Positions 11,490 through 25,239 of a stretch of DNA of 64,000 bases are shown piece by piece. Made by a program: the position numbers and the translations under genes. Positions within the stretch are counted from its first letter, which is position 1. Every line of letters starts with the position of its first letter. The notes beneath the pieces were generated by a model. That model was given only the letters and a program-made list of their open reading frames with translations. It had not been told where the DNA came from and made no database searches. Origin of the DNA: Rhipicephalus microplus (lineage: Eukaryota > Arthropoda > Arachnida > Ixodida > Ixodidae); NCBI RefSeq assembly GCF_043290135.1, contig NC_134710.1:200626692-200690691 (forward strand), given 5' to 3'.

Positions 11490-12172
11490 CCAAATTTGCG
11501 AAAATCTTGGCAAGGCGGTGTATGTTCGATGTCTTCATGTCTTCTTATTTTCTTTTCATGGTCAGTTACTATGATCGCTAAATTAATATAATTTTTAATT
11601 GGCGGATTTGGGTGGTTACGACATATAAGAGAATTGAAGTTCTTGATGCGAACAATCTATTGCAGCGTTGATATTTAAAAAAAGCGGCTTATATTAGTAA
11701 CGCTTGCGTAATTAGGTAATTTAACCAAGTCCAGTGGCGGAACCACAATAGCAACCAAAACGCGCAAGAGCGCAATTGCGGTATTTTCTGAGACATCCAG
11801 ACTAAGTTAACGTCGTTATAGCAACTATCAGCCGACTTCAATATGTGGATGGGCAGGAAGTGCTTGCATGGCGCACATACGCTAACGAAGACGTGAGAAC
11901 TACGCCTTGGTAGTCAGTGTCGTAAGCAGTGACGCCCGTCTGGTCTTCTGATTGTTGCGCTCATCGGTGCTCCTGTTTCGCTTTTTCCGCTGAATTCGGT
12001 TGGGTTTCATTATTTCGCAATTTCCAATCGAGGCTGCATTTTCTAAATCTTAAAGCTGCAGTGAGTTCTCCGCATGAGGGCCTCAATAGAACATTTTAAA
12101 TGACTGCCTAACTCCACTGAATAACAAGTTAATATATTAGTGTACTTGATTACCCCTCCAATCGATATCTTT
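11490..12172 (+). repeat. Non-coding interspersed repeat, copy 2
   Basis: A diverged relative of 9124-9960, with collinear blocks GTGTCCAA at the start, GCGCACATACGCTAACGAAG near 11870, and GTTTCATTATTTCGCAATT near 12005. It leads into the tandem duplication at 12173. Confidence 0.45.
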
Positions 12173-12967
12173 GAGCTTCTTAAGATGCATGCCGCAAGAA
12201 AAGACTGAAAAATTGAACAAAATGTATTACATTTTCCTGATTTTCATAGATATTGAACATATTTCTTAAAACACAGTGCATAACTGAAATCTAATATATA
12301 TAGCACGATTATTGCACGAAAAGTCAGATGCGCAATTTTTTCAGAATGGCACCTTTCAGCAGGTGCCCTGCATTTCATAACTATGCCTGAGTGTGCCATT
12401 ATTCACACTCTTTCAAAGGCGTTATATAGAGTGAACTCTCAATTGAACAAGCGTTGGTTCAATGAATATTTCACAATAACAAACTTACTGTAAATAATCG
12501 GTGGTTGTCCCATATATTGTGCGAAAAAAAATGTGTGCGCTGAACAAATTTGCGAATGGTAAACATTTGAGCTTTTTAAGATGCATGCCGCTAGAAAAGA
12601 CTGTGAAAAATTGAACAAAATATATTACATTTGACTGATTTTCATAGATATTGAACATATTTCTCGAAACACAGTGCACAACTGAAATCTAATATATATA
12701 GCATGATTATTGCACGAAAAGTCAGATGCGCAATTTTTTTCAGAATGGCACCTTTCAGCAGGTGCCCTGCATTTCATACCTATGCCTGAGTATGCCATTA
12801 TTCACACTCTTTCAAAGGCGTTATACAGAGTGAACTCTCAATTGAACAAGCGTTGGTTTATTGAATATTTCAGAATAACAAACTTACTGTAAATAATTGG
12901 TGGTTGTCCCATATATTGTGTGAAAAAAAATGTGTGCGCTGAACAAACTTGCGAATGGTAAACATTT
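12173..12967. repeat. 396-bp tandem duplication
   Basis: Copies at 12173-12568 and 12569-12967 both begin GAGCTT and contain TAAGATGCATGCCGC and GCACCTTTCAGCAGGTGCCC. They are nearly identical, with a handful of substitutions and single-base indels, so the duplication is recent. The unit is non-coding and contains the hairpin GCACCTTTCAGCAGGTGC. Confidence 0.95.
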
Positions 12968-13087
12968 CATTTGAGTGAACTTCTGCGGACGTATTAGATC
13001 AAATTAATAAAGCTTTCCACTCTGCCTTACCAGCGTAGCCGAAGCCTACGGTACAAAGATTTTTATTTAATGACATTTCTGGAAACT

Positions 13088-13091
<4 letters not shown>

Positions 13092-13168
<77 letters not shown>
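13092..13168. repeat. (CT)n/(TA)n compound microsatellite
   Basis: A CT run followed by a TA run, abutting the left side of the LTR element that starts near 13248. Confidence 0.97.
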
Positions 13169-13172
<4 letters not shown>

Positions 13173-13247
13173 TTCACGGTTGAATAGGGGAAAGGAAGAT
13201 GAGGAAGAGAAAAAGTTAGAATGTTCATAGTGACGCCATGTCTCATC

Positions 13248-15257
13248 TGTTACAGTAAGGCGTATGAGCCAGGCAACGTCTCTCGCATCTAGCTGCACAC
13301 AAGTCGACAGGATGAAGACCTGGACGCCACTTCATCAACCGGCCTTCATCATCGAACACCTCAGCAAGACGCAGTGACCAAACGTGGACCACACAAGTTC
13401 ATCCCAACTTTACACCATGACCAGCATCATGACAGCACCATCAGCTGACCTTGACATCCCCAAGTACACCGGATCAGCGGACGACGGACCCGTACAAGAC
13501 TGGTTCAACCTATTGGAGCTCCACGCCGCCGCTGCATTCTGGTCGGAACGGCAGATGGTCCCAAACTTCACCGGCCACGTCACCGCTGAGGCATTCAAAT
13601 TTTACCTCACCCACATCTTCAAGAACGATGAGTCTTGGAAAAAGATCAAAGAAATGATCACCGGTTTCAAAGAATGCGATAAATATCTGTCCACACCGCA
13701 TTAGTGGAAGTCTTTCCAACTCACCCATCACACTTACGCGAAGACTTCCCTCAGTAAGCCTATTTTCCAAACAAAACCTCAGCGAAAATATACCACCATT
13801 GTACCATCATATGGCTCTTCCAAAAAACGTCACGCATTCAAACACCGACTGGTAACTTTCACGTCACAAGAGACGAGGTAAAGCCTCCGTATACCGAAAG
13901 GAATCTAGACCATTTCGCCAAACAACTAAACCTAAAGCTGGCTTTCCCAAAAACAATGAAATCGGCATTTTCAACGTGTTCACTGCATCACAACACTTCA
14001 GATGTTACTGAACCACCCGAATCACTTGATGCTTCATGTCACACACAACGCCTACAACGTTTGGAACGTGTGACGGCATTTACGTGGGACGAGCTGGTGA
14101 ATCCTCACAATACCAGCCTACTTCCTGACGTTTCAGACCAGAGTCTTTCGACAGACATTCTCAGCCTTATCACGCTGCAAAAAGAAAAAAAAACATACGC
14201 CAACAGAACTACCTCAAGCCATGTCTGTTGTGCTCTCATCGTCAAGGTATAACGCACATGTGAGTCAAAGCACTGCAGAAATTTCAAATCCACCAACGCC
14301 GGCGCATTCTCGACTGATAGAAGCATTTACAATCAATGATGACTCACGACCATCTTGGGATCTTTCTCATCAGTCTGTCACCCTGCTTTCATCGCAAGAC
14401 AAGCCCAGCAGTAGAGTATCGACTACCGACTATCTACTGATTACATCATCGCGCAAAGAAAAGACTCATGTTCCTGAAAGATACCCATCTGAACAACTTT
14501 CGCAACAAAACTAACAGTTTCCACAAAGGCAACATCAAGAAACCCAGGCACTACAACGCGTACTCGAACAAAAAGAGCGAACAAGGGAAACCTCATCACG
14601 AGTATACTTGTGGCTTAATCAGAGACAACACCAAGGAAAGAAGCAAAGACAAAGTCACTGCCTAAACCATCTTAACAGAAAGCGACGTCGACAAAGTTTT
14701 CTGCGCCAGTTCTCAAGGCCGTTTCTACGATTCAACAAACTGAGAGAAGGCTACAGAAAGCTACGAAATAGACATGCAGCTACCACGTGTACAATGAAGG
14801 AACACAGGCATCGTATCACTAGCTTCGGTTCTCGCACATTCAGGCGGCCAGCACTCGTTCTGTTTCAGCCACGACAGAGAAAGCAGCGTATACTATAGAG
14901 AACACGGTGCCTACGACATCCGACCCTCAAATGCTGTAAGGACTTCCACCTTTGTTCATTCCTCGCAAGAATTGCTCTGTCATCAGTAATTTCTACCTTT
15001 AATCCTTGCTTCTGTTGGCCAGAACGCAACAGTCAACCTCACCCACCAGAGTCGTTATAGAATTCACCGGACTGCTCCCTCGGCCTTGAAGATTCAGTGA
15101 GACTGTGGAACTCCGCCAGGACGTGAAACTGTGAATGACGGCATTCTTTTGTTTAACCTCTTCTTGAATTTCTTCTAGTTCGTAACCAGTGCCAACTTTC
15201 GGGGGGAGGGGGAATCATGTGACGTATGAGCCAGGCCACGACTCCCGCATCTAGCGT

Positions 15258-15260
<3 letters not shown>
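13248..15260 (+). mobile_element. Small LTR retroelement, about 2 kb, with gag-like ORF and no recognisable pol
   Basis: A right-hand LTR start is visible at 15218 (TGTGACGTATGAGCCAGGC). A polypurine tract (GGGGGGAGGGGGAA, 15201-15214) stands directly before it. A matching left-hand segment with GCGTATGAGCCAGGCAACG lies at 13259, shortly after TGTTACAG at 13248. The right LTR is cut short by a TA microsatellite. Inside, ORF 13384-13704 (106 codons; second Met at 13417) reads DIPKYTGSADDGPVQDWFNL and AEAFKFYLTHIF, which resembles retroelement Gag. The remaining 1.5 kb has only short unrecognised ORFs, and I see no protease, RT or integrase motif. Confidence 0.7.
15201..15214 (+). promoter_or_regulatory. 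Polypurine tract of the small LTR element
   Basis: GGGGGGAGGGGGAA directly before the TGTGACG of the right LTR. This is the plus-strand primer position of LTR retroelements. Confidence 0.7.
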
Positions 15261-15324
<64 letters not shown>

Positions 15325-15325
15325 G
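15261..15325. repeat. (AT)n microsatellite
   Basis: About 65 bp of AT that truncates the right LTR. Confidence 0.97.
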
Positions 15326-17110
15326 TACAGTTCAGCCGACTAGGCACAAAACACGATTTAACGAAGGTTCTCTGTAAATAATCAGTGCAAGCCGCAGTAA
15401 TTTCTTTGTCATTTGGACTATGCCATCATCTATGCAACAGATACCAATGATCATCTCCTCGGAATTTCCCGCTAGGCCTGCTGGTACAACTACTTGATTA
15501 GTTCTCCGCATATTTGCATATTGACAGCTTGCACGCGACCATCGACCTGTCACGCATGGCCCGGAAATGGAGCCGCCCATGCATGGATAACATAAAAGGC
15601 TTCATGTTCAGGTCCCCCCTCGGGCCACCCTCACAGTAATTTCACACGCGCAGGCATTGGTTGGTGGCCAGACCAATGCTCTGAGATATTTTGGGTGCCA
15701 TGAAGTGCTTTGAAGTTTTTAGTCTTTTTTCAAGGACTAAATAATATGTTCAAACCCAGATATTGGTATTATGAATGAAAACATTTTTTTGTCACTTTTA
15801 CAAACTTTCATAATTAACGATAAAACTTGAACGTAATCACTACTTTAAAACATTGAATTTGAATGCGTTGAATTCAATGAAAAGGAACTGCGAGTGTGAT
15901 TTCGATCAGCAAGAACGCTATCACTTCAGCTACAAAGGCCGAATAAATAACTAATAATCTTCCGGATTATTAGCTGTATTTCTATAATAATTTGTGTGAT
16001 TAGCTATCGATCTCTGACTGAACTAATGATAATCAGGCCATTAGGTATAGCAATTTGGTCTGGCCTCCGCTGGCTATGCGTGACACTCTTGTGCGTGTGA
16101 CGCACCCAGCAGTGCGCATTTTCAGACACGCTATTGTTGAAAGAAACTGCGTGAAACTCGGGGGCAACAGTGTTGTGGTTCTTCGGTTCAAGTAGTCATT
16201 GTTGATACGACTTTACCGATTTGAAATTATGAATTCTTTACCTTTTGTGTGATGCATGAAGCGGTGCCTATGACATCCGTGCCTACCACATACGTAGCAC
16301 AAGTGGAGAACACTTGTGCTACGAAAATTTCTTTTTCGTTGTTCGCTAGTGACCGTCATGCTTGCTTACGCCCCAACGCGAGACTGAGAGAAATACTTTA
16401 AATATATTAACTGCTATTGTTTTAATCGTGACTCGTGTTTTTAATTCAGCGGGCAGCGCAGAAGCTCGTAAGATTACACAACCACCAGTATCTTTCACAG
16501 CTCTTTTGTACGTATACATACGTATACTCTTCGTTGGTGGCCTTTACTGACTCGTTGGCCACTTTTTGTAGCATAGATATAATTCTTTGTTCAGAAAAAT
16601 CAGATGAGTAATGGCAGATATCAAACAATTGATATCATATCAACACTGTGTTTATTTACATATGCTTTACAACAGAAAACACCAGGTGTCCAAAGCCTTC
16701 ACTGATATTCCGCATCTTGTCAAGCTTTTATCGTCGTGTATTCTGAAATAAAGAACATAGAAGGTGTTACAGAAATATGAGCTAAGTGAAGCAGATAAAT
16801 TCTGGCATGTAATACAACACCCACACAAACATTAGGATAAACTCAAAGGAACACAGAAGAACATAAAAAGAAAATGCGCCACAAGATCTGTTAGTTGATC
16901 AGTGTTCATTGTTTTCAAATACCTGCTAAGAGCGTAGTATTTTAAAGGCCTTTGTGATAAAGTTTAATTTTTTCTTGTACGTACTCACTTCAGGTAAAAT
17001 AGTCGATCGTGATCTGTGCTCACCAATGTTTACCTGACAATGAAAATTTGGGAGTATGTGCCTCCCAGGTCAACCTTTGCTAGAATAATGTAAATTATTG
17101 GTTTCTAGCT
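15326..17110. other. Intergenic, unassigned
   Basis: AT-rich DNA between the LTR element and the first complete glycine-rich gene. I see no domain, tRNA or SINE. Confidence 0.4.
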
Positions 17111-17121
17111 GTTGCCGATAG

Positions 17122-17127
17122 TTTATT
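17122..17127 (-). terminator. Poly(A) signal of the first complete glycine-rich gene
   Basis: AATAAA on the minus strand, about 185 bases past the stop at 17311. It is the first canonical hexamer downstream. Confidence 0.6.
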
Positions 17128-17310
17128 CCCGTGCCTATACACAGGCAATCTTGAATTTCTAGAAATGAAAAAAAATGTAAGAGTATGCACACCGAATTCA
17201 GCGAATTCACATACACCATAACCCACAGTGCACTGAATTTCCTTGTTATGCAGTTGTATTGAGTAGAGAACCAAAATAAAAAAGTTGTACCTCAAATGGT
17301 CACATGAAGT

Positions 17311-19168
17311 CTATCCTTTCAGACCATATCCTCCGTACTTCAGGCCACTTCCGTACCCGAGACCCCCGTAACCGAGTCCACCGTAGCCAAGACCACCACC
17401 ATATCCCAGGCCACCTCCGTATCCAAGACCACCGCCAACCGCTCCGAGCCCGGAGTGGGCAACGATGGCACCTCCACTGTGGATTTTATTGACGTGGTGC
17501 ACAGTACGCACAAGGAAGGCTGGCCCCGTCACCGATTTTCCGAAACCAGGACCACCTCTGAGAAGAACCACGCTGCTGCCGATGCCTGCTCCACCAAGTC
17601 CTCCACCGTAGCCAAGGCCACCATAGCCTGATCCGTAGCCACCTCCGTATCCAATGCCATAACCTCCCAAACCGCCAGCTGCGGCGCAAGCTACAATGGC
17701 GAGGCAGGTCAGAGGAATCTGCAATAGACAAGCACTTTGAAATCAAGTATCTTATAGCAGCTTTCCACAACTGCTGTTAAAGTGGCCCTCTAATGCTTTT
17801 CGGGTAATTTATTAATAAATATTGGCCAGTGATATTGAATAAAAATTGGAAATACTTTGAAGATAGGTCAAAGCTTTCATATTAATGCGTTTTATATTTT
17901 GTTCTCGAGAAAGTATGAATACATCAAAGCAGGTCGCAATAACGCCTAGCGCCCGAATGATGACAGAATTGTCAACATAGTTTGACCATTCCGCCACCAA
18001 GCACAAACTAACGGCACTACTAATAATTAGTTTTCTTTTTATCTTCTGTACTTTTTAACTGAAATCATTAAAGACGTGGTCGTAACAAGACAGTTGCTAT
18101 AACTACAAAAGACTGAGGACGCGATGGCTGCTTTTTCGTCTCTCGCTTTCTAGCATTGCTTAGGCAATCATCGAAAGTAAACTGCCACCACTTAGGTGTT
18201 TCAAGCTCGTCCCATTGGCAGCACTGCGTTATGTCAGTAAGCGCGAGAAAGCGAGAAAGAGGGCCTTGTGACCCCGCGAAATTGAACATAGCAGTAGGCT
18301 TTTCGTCAGTTCTGTTTTTAATTCCTTGTCAGAATAACATCCGATTGATCAACACTATTGATGTCGCTATCGCCGCATTGATTTGTTCATAAGGGAGCCT
18401 AGGCCACTCATAAATAAAGAAAGTTGTGGCTTGAAAACTGTTTGAGTGAAAACTAATATGCATATGTGGGTTTTTAGACGCTCAACCCGCACCATAAATT
18501 AATAATTATTAATGTATCAAGATCCCTCATGAAGGATGCGCTCGCATAAGCCTGGTGCTGAACGGAATATCGTGGAAACTCCAGCACGTCGGAAAACCAA
18601 AGTGTTTTCTGAATAGAATTATTAAGAAATACAAGCTGTTACATTAATTATAATTTACGAAGGCTTTTGTAGAAAGCGATGGTTCATATAAATGGCTAGC
18701 AGGCAGTTTCTAAAGCTAGGATACCTGAATTGTTTAAAAAACAAAAGTTTATACTGCTTTTGCGTAGGGTGCCCTGATGTAACTTTTTTTATTCCAATTA
18801 CTGCGTGCCACTGTGCGATGACTTCGGAACATTCAATTTGTCAGTATAGTTGAATAGTGTCATATGGGATCAGTCATTCTTCCGAGAAACTGCTTTCAAA
18901 TTGCTATTGGTTTTAAAACTTCGTATATGTAGCGGCTAGTGCCACGATACACAGCATGAGCTGTCAGATAGTCCCTGCTGTGTCCCGTAGACTTGCTTGC
19001 TTCTTTGCAGCGTCGCGTGTCTTTACAGAGTCAGCAACTCATCGTTCAATAACTCTGTCATGCTCTCAAACATCGGCGAATGAGTTCACCCGGTAGGTTT
19101 TTTTTTCTTTCTCCCCTTAAAGTTTTCAAAATATCGAAAAGAGCCTGCTAACTTACCAGAGCGTTCAT
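17311..19168 (-). CDS. Secreted glycine-rich (cuticle/cement-type) protein, 139 aa, two coding exons
   Basis: Exon 1 is 19168-19157 (Met-Asn-Ala-Leu) with donor GTAAGT. Exon 2 is 17718-17311 with acceptor TCTATTGCAG. The phase-0 intron is 1438 bp. The joined N-terminus MNALIPLTCLAIVACAAAGG is a clear signal peptide (about residues 1-18). Residues 19-51 and 95-139 are Gly/Tyr/Leu repeats (GYGG, GLGYGG). The middle (about 52-94) is a non-repetitive core with SSVVLL, GPAFLVRTVHHVNK and GGAIVAHSG, nearly identical to the gene at 32-34 kb. Such proteins in ticks are structural, in cuticle or attachment cement; which one is not shown here. An unspliced ATG at 17724 is less likely, because splicing restores a better signal peptide and the same layout recurs in three sister loci. 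Confidence 0.88.
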
Positions 19169-19198
19169 GGCAAACGTTTGTGGAGTCTAGAGGGCCGC

Positions 19199-19234
19199 AG
19201 CTGATCGTACTCAGTGCCGCTTTCCGTTTTTATA
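19199..19234 (-). promoter_or_regulatory. TATA box and initiator of the glycine-rich gene at 17-19 kb
   Basis: TATAAAAA is at 19234-19227 on the minus strand. ATCAGC, an arthropod initiator-like element, lies about 32 bases downstream (A at 19202). This gives a leader of about 34 nt before the ATG at 19168. Confidence 0.75.
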
Positions 19235-21540
19235 CTCCCGTAAGCTACCAAGCGTATACGCAGTCGTTGCGTCACAGGAGAGTAAGACTGGAAAGGCGGG
19301 GCTAGCAGACATTCTGACGACGCTTGTTCTTTGTCTTTTTTGGCATTAAGAATACAACCGTAACACGGAAATTTGTCGACAAAGCAGTGCTCGAGGAATT
19401 TCGTGCATCACGCTAGTAAAAGACAAAGAAAACGAGGAGCTGATCTTGGCGATAATATTCGTGTGGGGTAACTGAACTGAGCTATCCACGCGTTCTAGAG
19501 CAATTTACGGATTAACCGCAGAGACATAGTGGTGAACCGCTCTCACATCCTGGTTCGATTGTCCCGCATCTGCTCCCCTACCAAGCATGAAGTTGGAGAG
19601 GAATGCTTCCTCGCTTGTCCAACCACGAGAAAATCTTGCGGGTGGGTACGCTCCGCTTTCTGGTTGCATTTGCACTTTCGCTTTTGATGCGTGTTGTAAC
19701 TTTAAGCCGTGGGAGATAACACCATACAACCATGGCCTCGGCTGTTTTTTCTTTATTCTTAGTCACCACTCATTTGATCAGTGAGGATTCGGTGCTTTAG
19801 TAGTGTTAACTCTGATACTAGGCTACTTTGCTCGAGGTTGGTGCGCGTTTCATTTGTTTACTTCCTTGTGCACCGGTCGACATAAAATAGAATACCAGAA
19901 GGCTACTGTGGAGCCCTTGCATTCTTTTCTTTTGTCATAGTATACCAGAGGGCTACTGTAGAGCCCTTGCATTCTTTTCTTTTGTCATTAATTATTTACT
20001 TTTTTTCGCGTTCATCAACTCTAGGGTGTAGCACATGGTCGTACAGCCAACGCTCCAAAAAAGAGTCAGATACTCATCTTCGCCTGTTGAAGACACCTTA
20101 TTGGTGAACTAAGGGAAATTAAGAGATTGGGGCTACCGTTCGCTGAACTGAAAATGGAGAGTAGCTAACGCAAGCACAAATGCTCGCATTTTATCTGATA
20201 AATAATAAACAGATATCTGCAGCAGCAAACCCGCATTGAGCCGGCAGGGTTAGGTTGTAGAAATATCTAATTTTCGACTCAAAATGTTTTAACCGTCATT
20301 CAAATACAAAAGTTTGTAAGTGATATACCGGAGAAGTATCGTAGTATGAGCTAATGTATTTGTGTGAGTCGTATTATTAAAGTTATGTTTCTTAACGCAG
20401 ATCATTCACTTCTTAATGAACTGTTACTACACACTACTAGCCGCTAGTATATTTAGGCAAAGGTGCAGTACTTCAGTAACACAAACTGTGTTCGGCGTAA
20501 GTTCACATTTCCATAGCCTTGGTTTATACAGAACGCACTTTCACAGCACGGAATGCCATCAGATGATTCATTCTTGGGGCTCCCTGCTGTGGCGGAAGGC
20601 TTATGCCTTTACGCATGACATGCTACGCGCAAGACATGTTCTTAGCGCTCAACAGAGGAATATGCATGCAATGAAAGAAAACCACGAGCAGACACTGATA
20701 CACCAATACTAGCAGCTATGCAGCAAAGTAAGTTAACATGACGCAAGTGACTAAAAACAAATTGCATAATCAGAGTAAACCCAGTTCTCTTCACCGGCTT
20801 TCAGGATACTTTTGGAAGGTATCCATGGGCATTGAGGGTACTGCAACTGTGTTAGTCAAGGCAGCGAAATACTGAATATATGGAGTAGCACTGGCCTCAT
20901 CTGCAACATCTCGGCTCCTGAAGAACAAACTTTTACAATTGACTACATATATTTGCAGATAGAGGCAGTATCATTTTAGTCATCTTTTAATCTATGTTCG
21001 TATTTATTCTATTTTCCTCTCATTGGTAACGAACTAGACAAAGTATTGGACAAACATTAACTCAACAAACTTCAGGTCGCATGGACCATCACTCATATTC
21101 TCTACGTAGTCAAGCACGTCAATTTTGAGGCAAATAGCAATTAGAAAGAATGCAAGAATGCTATGACGGAAAATGGTGTTTCTGGCCCTAAAACCCTTGT
21201 ACGGGACTGCAATACACATGTTAGCTTCTGCCCAAACGAGTTACAAGAAATACTACTTCCGAGTTTTTATTCTTCACATCACTTAATCTGTCACTTCTAT
21301 TACACTGACATTTTATTTGTGATTTGCAATAGTGACGTTCCAAAATCAGAAATTGGGTACCATACACTTGATTGTCATTTTCTGGCGCTGAGACAAGGTT
21401 CATTGCACTCTTTTTTATATCAGCGCTGCGTGTGCGTCGTAGCGACGAAGCCAGCGTCTCATTCGAGGACAGAGCTACCAATTTCCAAGTCCGGGATATA
21501 TAATATTTGATCTAACACTTCCCACCAGCTTGCGATTATG
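19235..21540. other. Upstream flank and intergenic DNA; 50-bp tandem pair at 19892-19988
   Basis: It holds one direct repeat: ATACCAGAAGGCTACTGT... at 19892 and again at 19942, two copies of a 50-bp unit with few differences. Otherwise AT-rich with no recognisable gene. The 98-codon ORF at 20416 has no known motif. Confidence 0.5.
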
Positions 21541-21548
21541 AACACTGC

Positions 21549-21805
<257 letters not shown>

Positions 21806-22216
21806 CAGGTGCATTGGATGGACGCCCAACTTCATGAACGAGGATAACCATTCTCTTCTTCAACTGTTTTGAAGCACCTTTCGGACACTTATTGAAGACA
21901 CTCTATACAAGGCTGTTGTGCCTTGATGTCGCTCACGAAAGTTTTGCCATCCTCATTACTAATTGAATTTACTCTCGTGATGCAGAAATTGAATTCCAGC
22001 GTGTACTTCAAACCTCTGTACTTCCGATGATATTACAATATTTTATTCCTACAAAGATGTCTCGCCTCTTGTTCATGTTCTTAATTCCGATTCAGAAAGT
22101 ATTCGCTGGTTTTCTATAACATCAACACGTTATACATCGATGTACCAGAGACTCCTATTGTTGTATTGCATTCAGACCATCCCAACGTAACATCCATTCC
22201 ACCTATACCTTTTTCC

Positions 22217-22576
<360 letters not shown>

Positions 22577-23323
22577 GTACTGTGCACTAAGTCATTGTAT
22601 TTTACCATCACTTTACGTTTCTTTCGTTCACTCTCATTGTATTTAGGATAGATGATGAGGCACATTTAACACTCATGATACACCTCACCAGATTGTTCAA
22701 AATAAATACAACAGAACAGTTAGCTGCTTTTGACTCTTTTGTGATGCCGAATTTTGCTACACGGGAATAACGTCAGTGCTGTTTCTGTACTCACTATGAA
22801 AAACCTAGATATTTTTTTTATCTATTTGAGACAAGCGAACTACTAGCCGGTATAATGCTAGCATTCAACTTGATGATTCGTTGCGATTCCACAATGATGC
22901 AGAAAAACAATTTTATGTTTCCAATAACCTGCACTAATTATGGCATGCAAACATGCAAATAAAACAATTTATTTCTTCGATGTAGAGTACTATTGCACTA
23001 TAGGGAAACTGTGAGACATTGACGCGGTCACGTTAAGTGTCTCGTTTTGAAAAAAAATCTGGATTGGGAGTTGGTTTTGGCGTCGGTATTGAGCTTGTTG
23101 ATCGTGAGTGAAAAAATTATCATCTTGTCCACGACTGAAATATCAGGAAAGCTGCAAATAAAGCAAATTGTAAGAACGTTCACACCTGATTGCGAATCAA
23201 ATCAGGGTCATCTGCGTGGCAGGCAGATGTTGTACCAAGAGCCACGCATCTTCTTGAAACTATTTCGTAAAAATTGCCCTATAAGAATGTCAAGTGGCGC
23301 AAGTAGTCTACTGTTTTATGACG

Positions 23324-23336
23324 CTATATATATATA

Positions 23337-23385
<49 letters not shown>

Positions 23386-23388
23386 TAT
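23324..23388 (-). repeat. (TAA)n 3' tail of the minus-strand LINE
   Basis: On the minus strand CTGAAGATGACAATAAATAATAATAAT forms the end of the LINE at 23389-25018. TAA-repeat tails are known for several LINE families. Confidence 0.6.
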
Positions 23389-25018
23389 TGTCATCTTCAG
23401 TTGTACAAAACAAATAACAGACCTGCCAAAGCCATACAGTGGCTTGGAGGACTTGGCCCGGCACATCGGAAGACGAGAGATGACATATATATTGAAAAGC
23501 TTTTCATATAAACAATCAGAGAAAGAATACATGTAACTCATTTACGCTACATATAAACACAATAACAATCGAGAATCAAATTAGCGGAAGCAATACTACC
23601 TAAACAGCACAAATGTGAAGACAAGCATTAAAAAATTTCAAACAGATTATACCTAGTATGCTAGAAACTAGAAAAATAATAATGCGATAACTGATGCAGC
23701 ACTAAAGAGACCTTAGGCTTTTTCGTATACTGCGTTCGGTCGTTGCCGAAAAAACACTCTCGGGGATGTCATTAAAAACAGTAGGGACATAGACCTTTCT
23801 AGTAGCTTTGCCATATTGTGTTTTCACGAATGGTACAGAAAGCAGGCAGTTTTTTTAAATATACGAGGGGTAACGCATTCGTTTCTGAACTGAGAACCCC
23901 AGAAATGCCGTAATACAACAGTTTGGTTAAAGGACGCTTTGAAAGACGGCATGCGAAGTAGAGGAAATAAACTCACATTGTATGTTGAAGAACAATTATA
24001 CACAATGGATTTCAACATACTTTTTAAAATATTGTCAACCCGACGCTGCCATCGCGAAGAACAAAAAGCAAATAAAGTGATGCTATATCGTAGGATACTA
24101 TACGCAAGAGCAAGCATGATTGTCACTTTAATATTGGTGGGTGCAATTCATCTAATATTGAAAAGTAACCACGAGGTTTTTCGTAGTCTGTCACAAATGT
24201 AAGTCAAATGATCATTCCAGGACAGGTTGTAACCAAGAATACACCAAGATATTTTATAGAATTAACATATTCAATTGGAGTACACTTACAGGAGGCGCAA
24301 TCACGAGCATGAAAAAGTAGGGGTGCATTCGTAACCATTTCTCCCAATCGATTTTTAAAGCAAATTAATTTCGTTTTTTCTGATTAATCACCAGGCAATA
24401 GTCTGTAAACCATGACGCAGCCTCATAAACACTGTCTTGTAGCAGTGACAACGCTTTATTGTTATATACATGTTTTGTTAACAGAACAGTGTCGTCTGCA
24501 TAATGAAATACAAGACATTTTGGAACAGCAGCAGTAAAATCATTTATGAATATATTAAATAAAAGAGGAAATAAAATGGATCCCTGTGGTACACCAGCTT
24601 TCAAGGGAAGCCTATTACTGAAAGATAACTGATTGTGTAACCGCATAACCTGGGAACGATCAGAAAGATAACTTTTAAGAAAGTCGTAGAACGGACCCCT
24701 AAAGCAGAGAAAATAAATTTTTTCAAGCAATATAGAGTGGTTTACGGTGTCAAATGCTTTAGAAATATCAAGAAATAAAGCACAGGCAAGCATGTTATAT
24801 TCCAAAGCATCATTGAGTTCATCGGAAAATTCCTCAACTAGATCAATTGTGCCACGACCTGCGACAAAACCAAACTGGCAGCTTGAAATGAGCGAAAATT
24901 TATCTGGAAAGGAAGTCATGCATTGCAATAAGAATTTCTGAATTATTTGGGGTAAGATAGGTATAACTGAAATGGGTCGGTAACTGTCAAGGCTATCTTT
25001 TGGTCCACCTTTAAATAA
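23389..25018 (-). mobile_element. CR1/Jockey-like LINE fragment with an intact RT reading frame
   Basis: From 25018 to 24365 one open frame of about 217 codons carries the RT motifs in order: DSYRPISVIP, SCQFGFVAGRGT, ALFLDISKAFDTVNHS, AGVPQGSILFPLLFNIFIND and HYADDTVLL, with YADD at 24502-24491. Unlike the other two RTs in the window with a recognisable active-site box, its box is unchanged. Downstream to about 23600 the C-terminal part is broken by stops (TRKVYVPTVFNDIPE near 23770). The 5' end is lost at the TTA array (25027), so no endonuclease or ORF1 is present. It is a fairly young 5'-truncated copy, not an active element. Confidence 0.85.
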
Positions 25019-25026
25019 TCAAATGT

Positions 25027-25227
<201 letters not shown>

Positions 25228-25239
25228 TACTACCCACAC

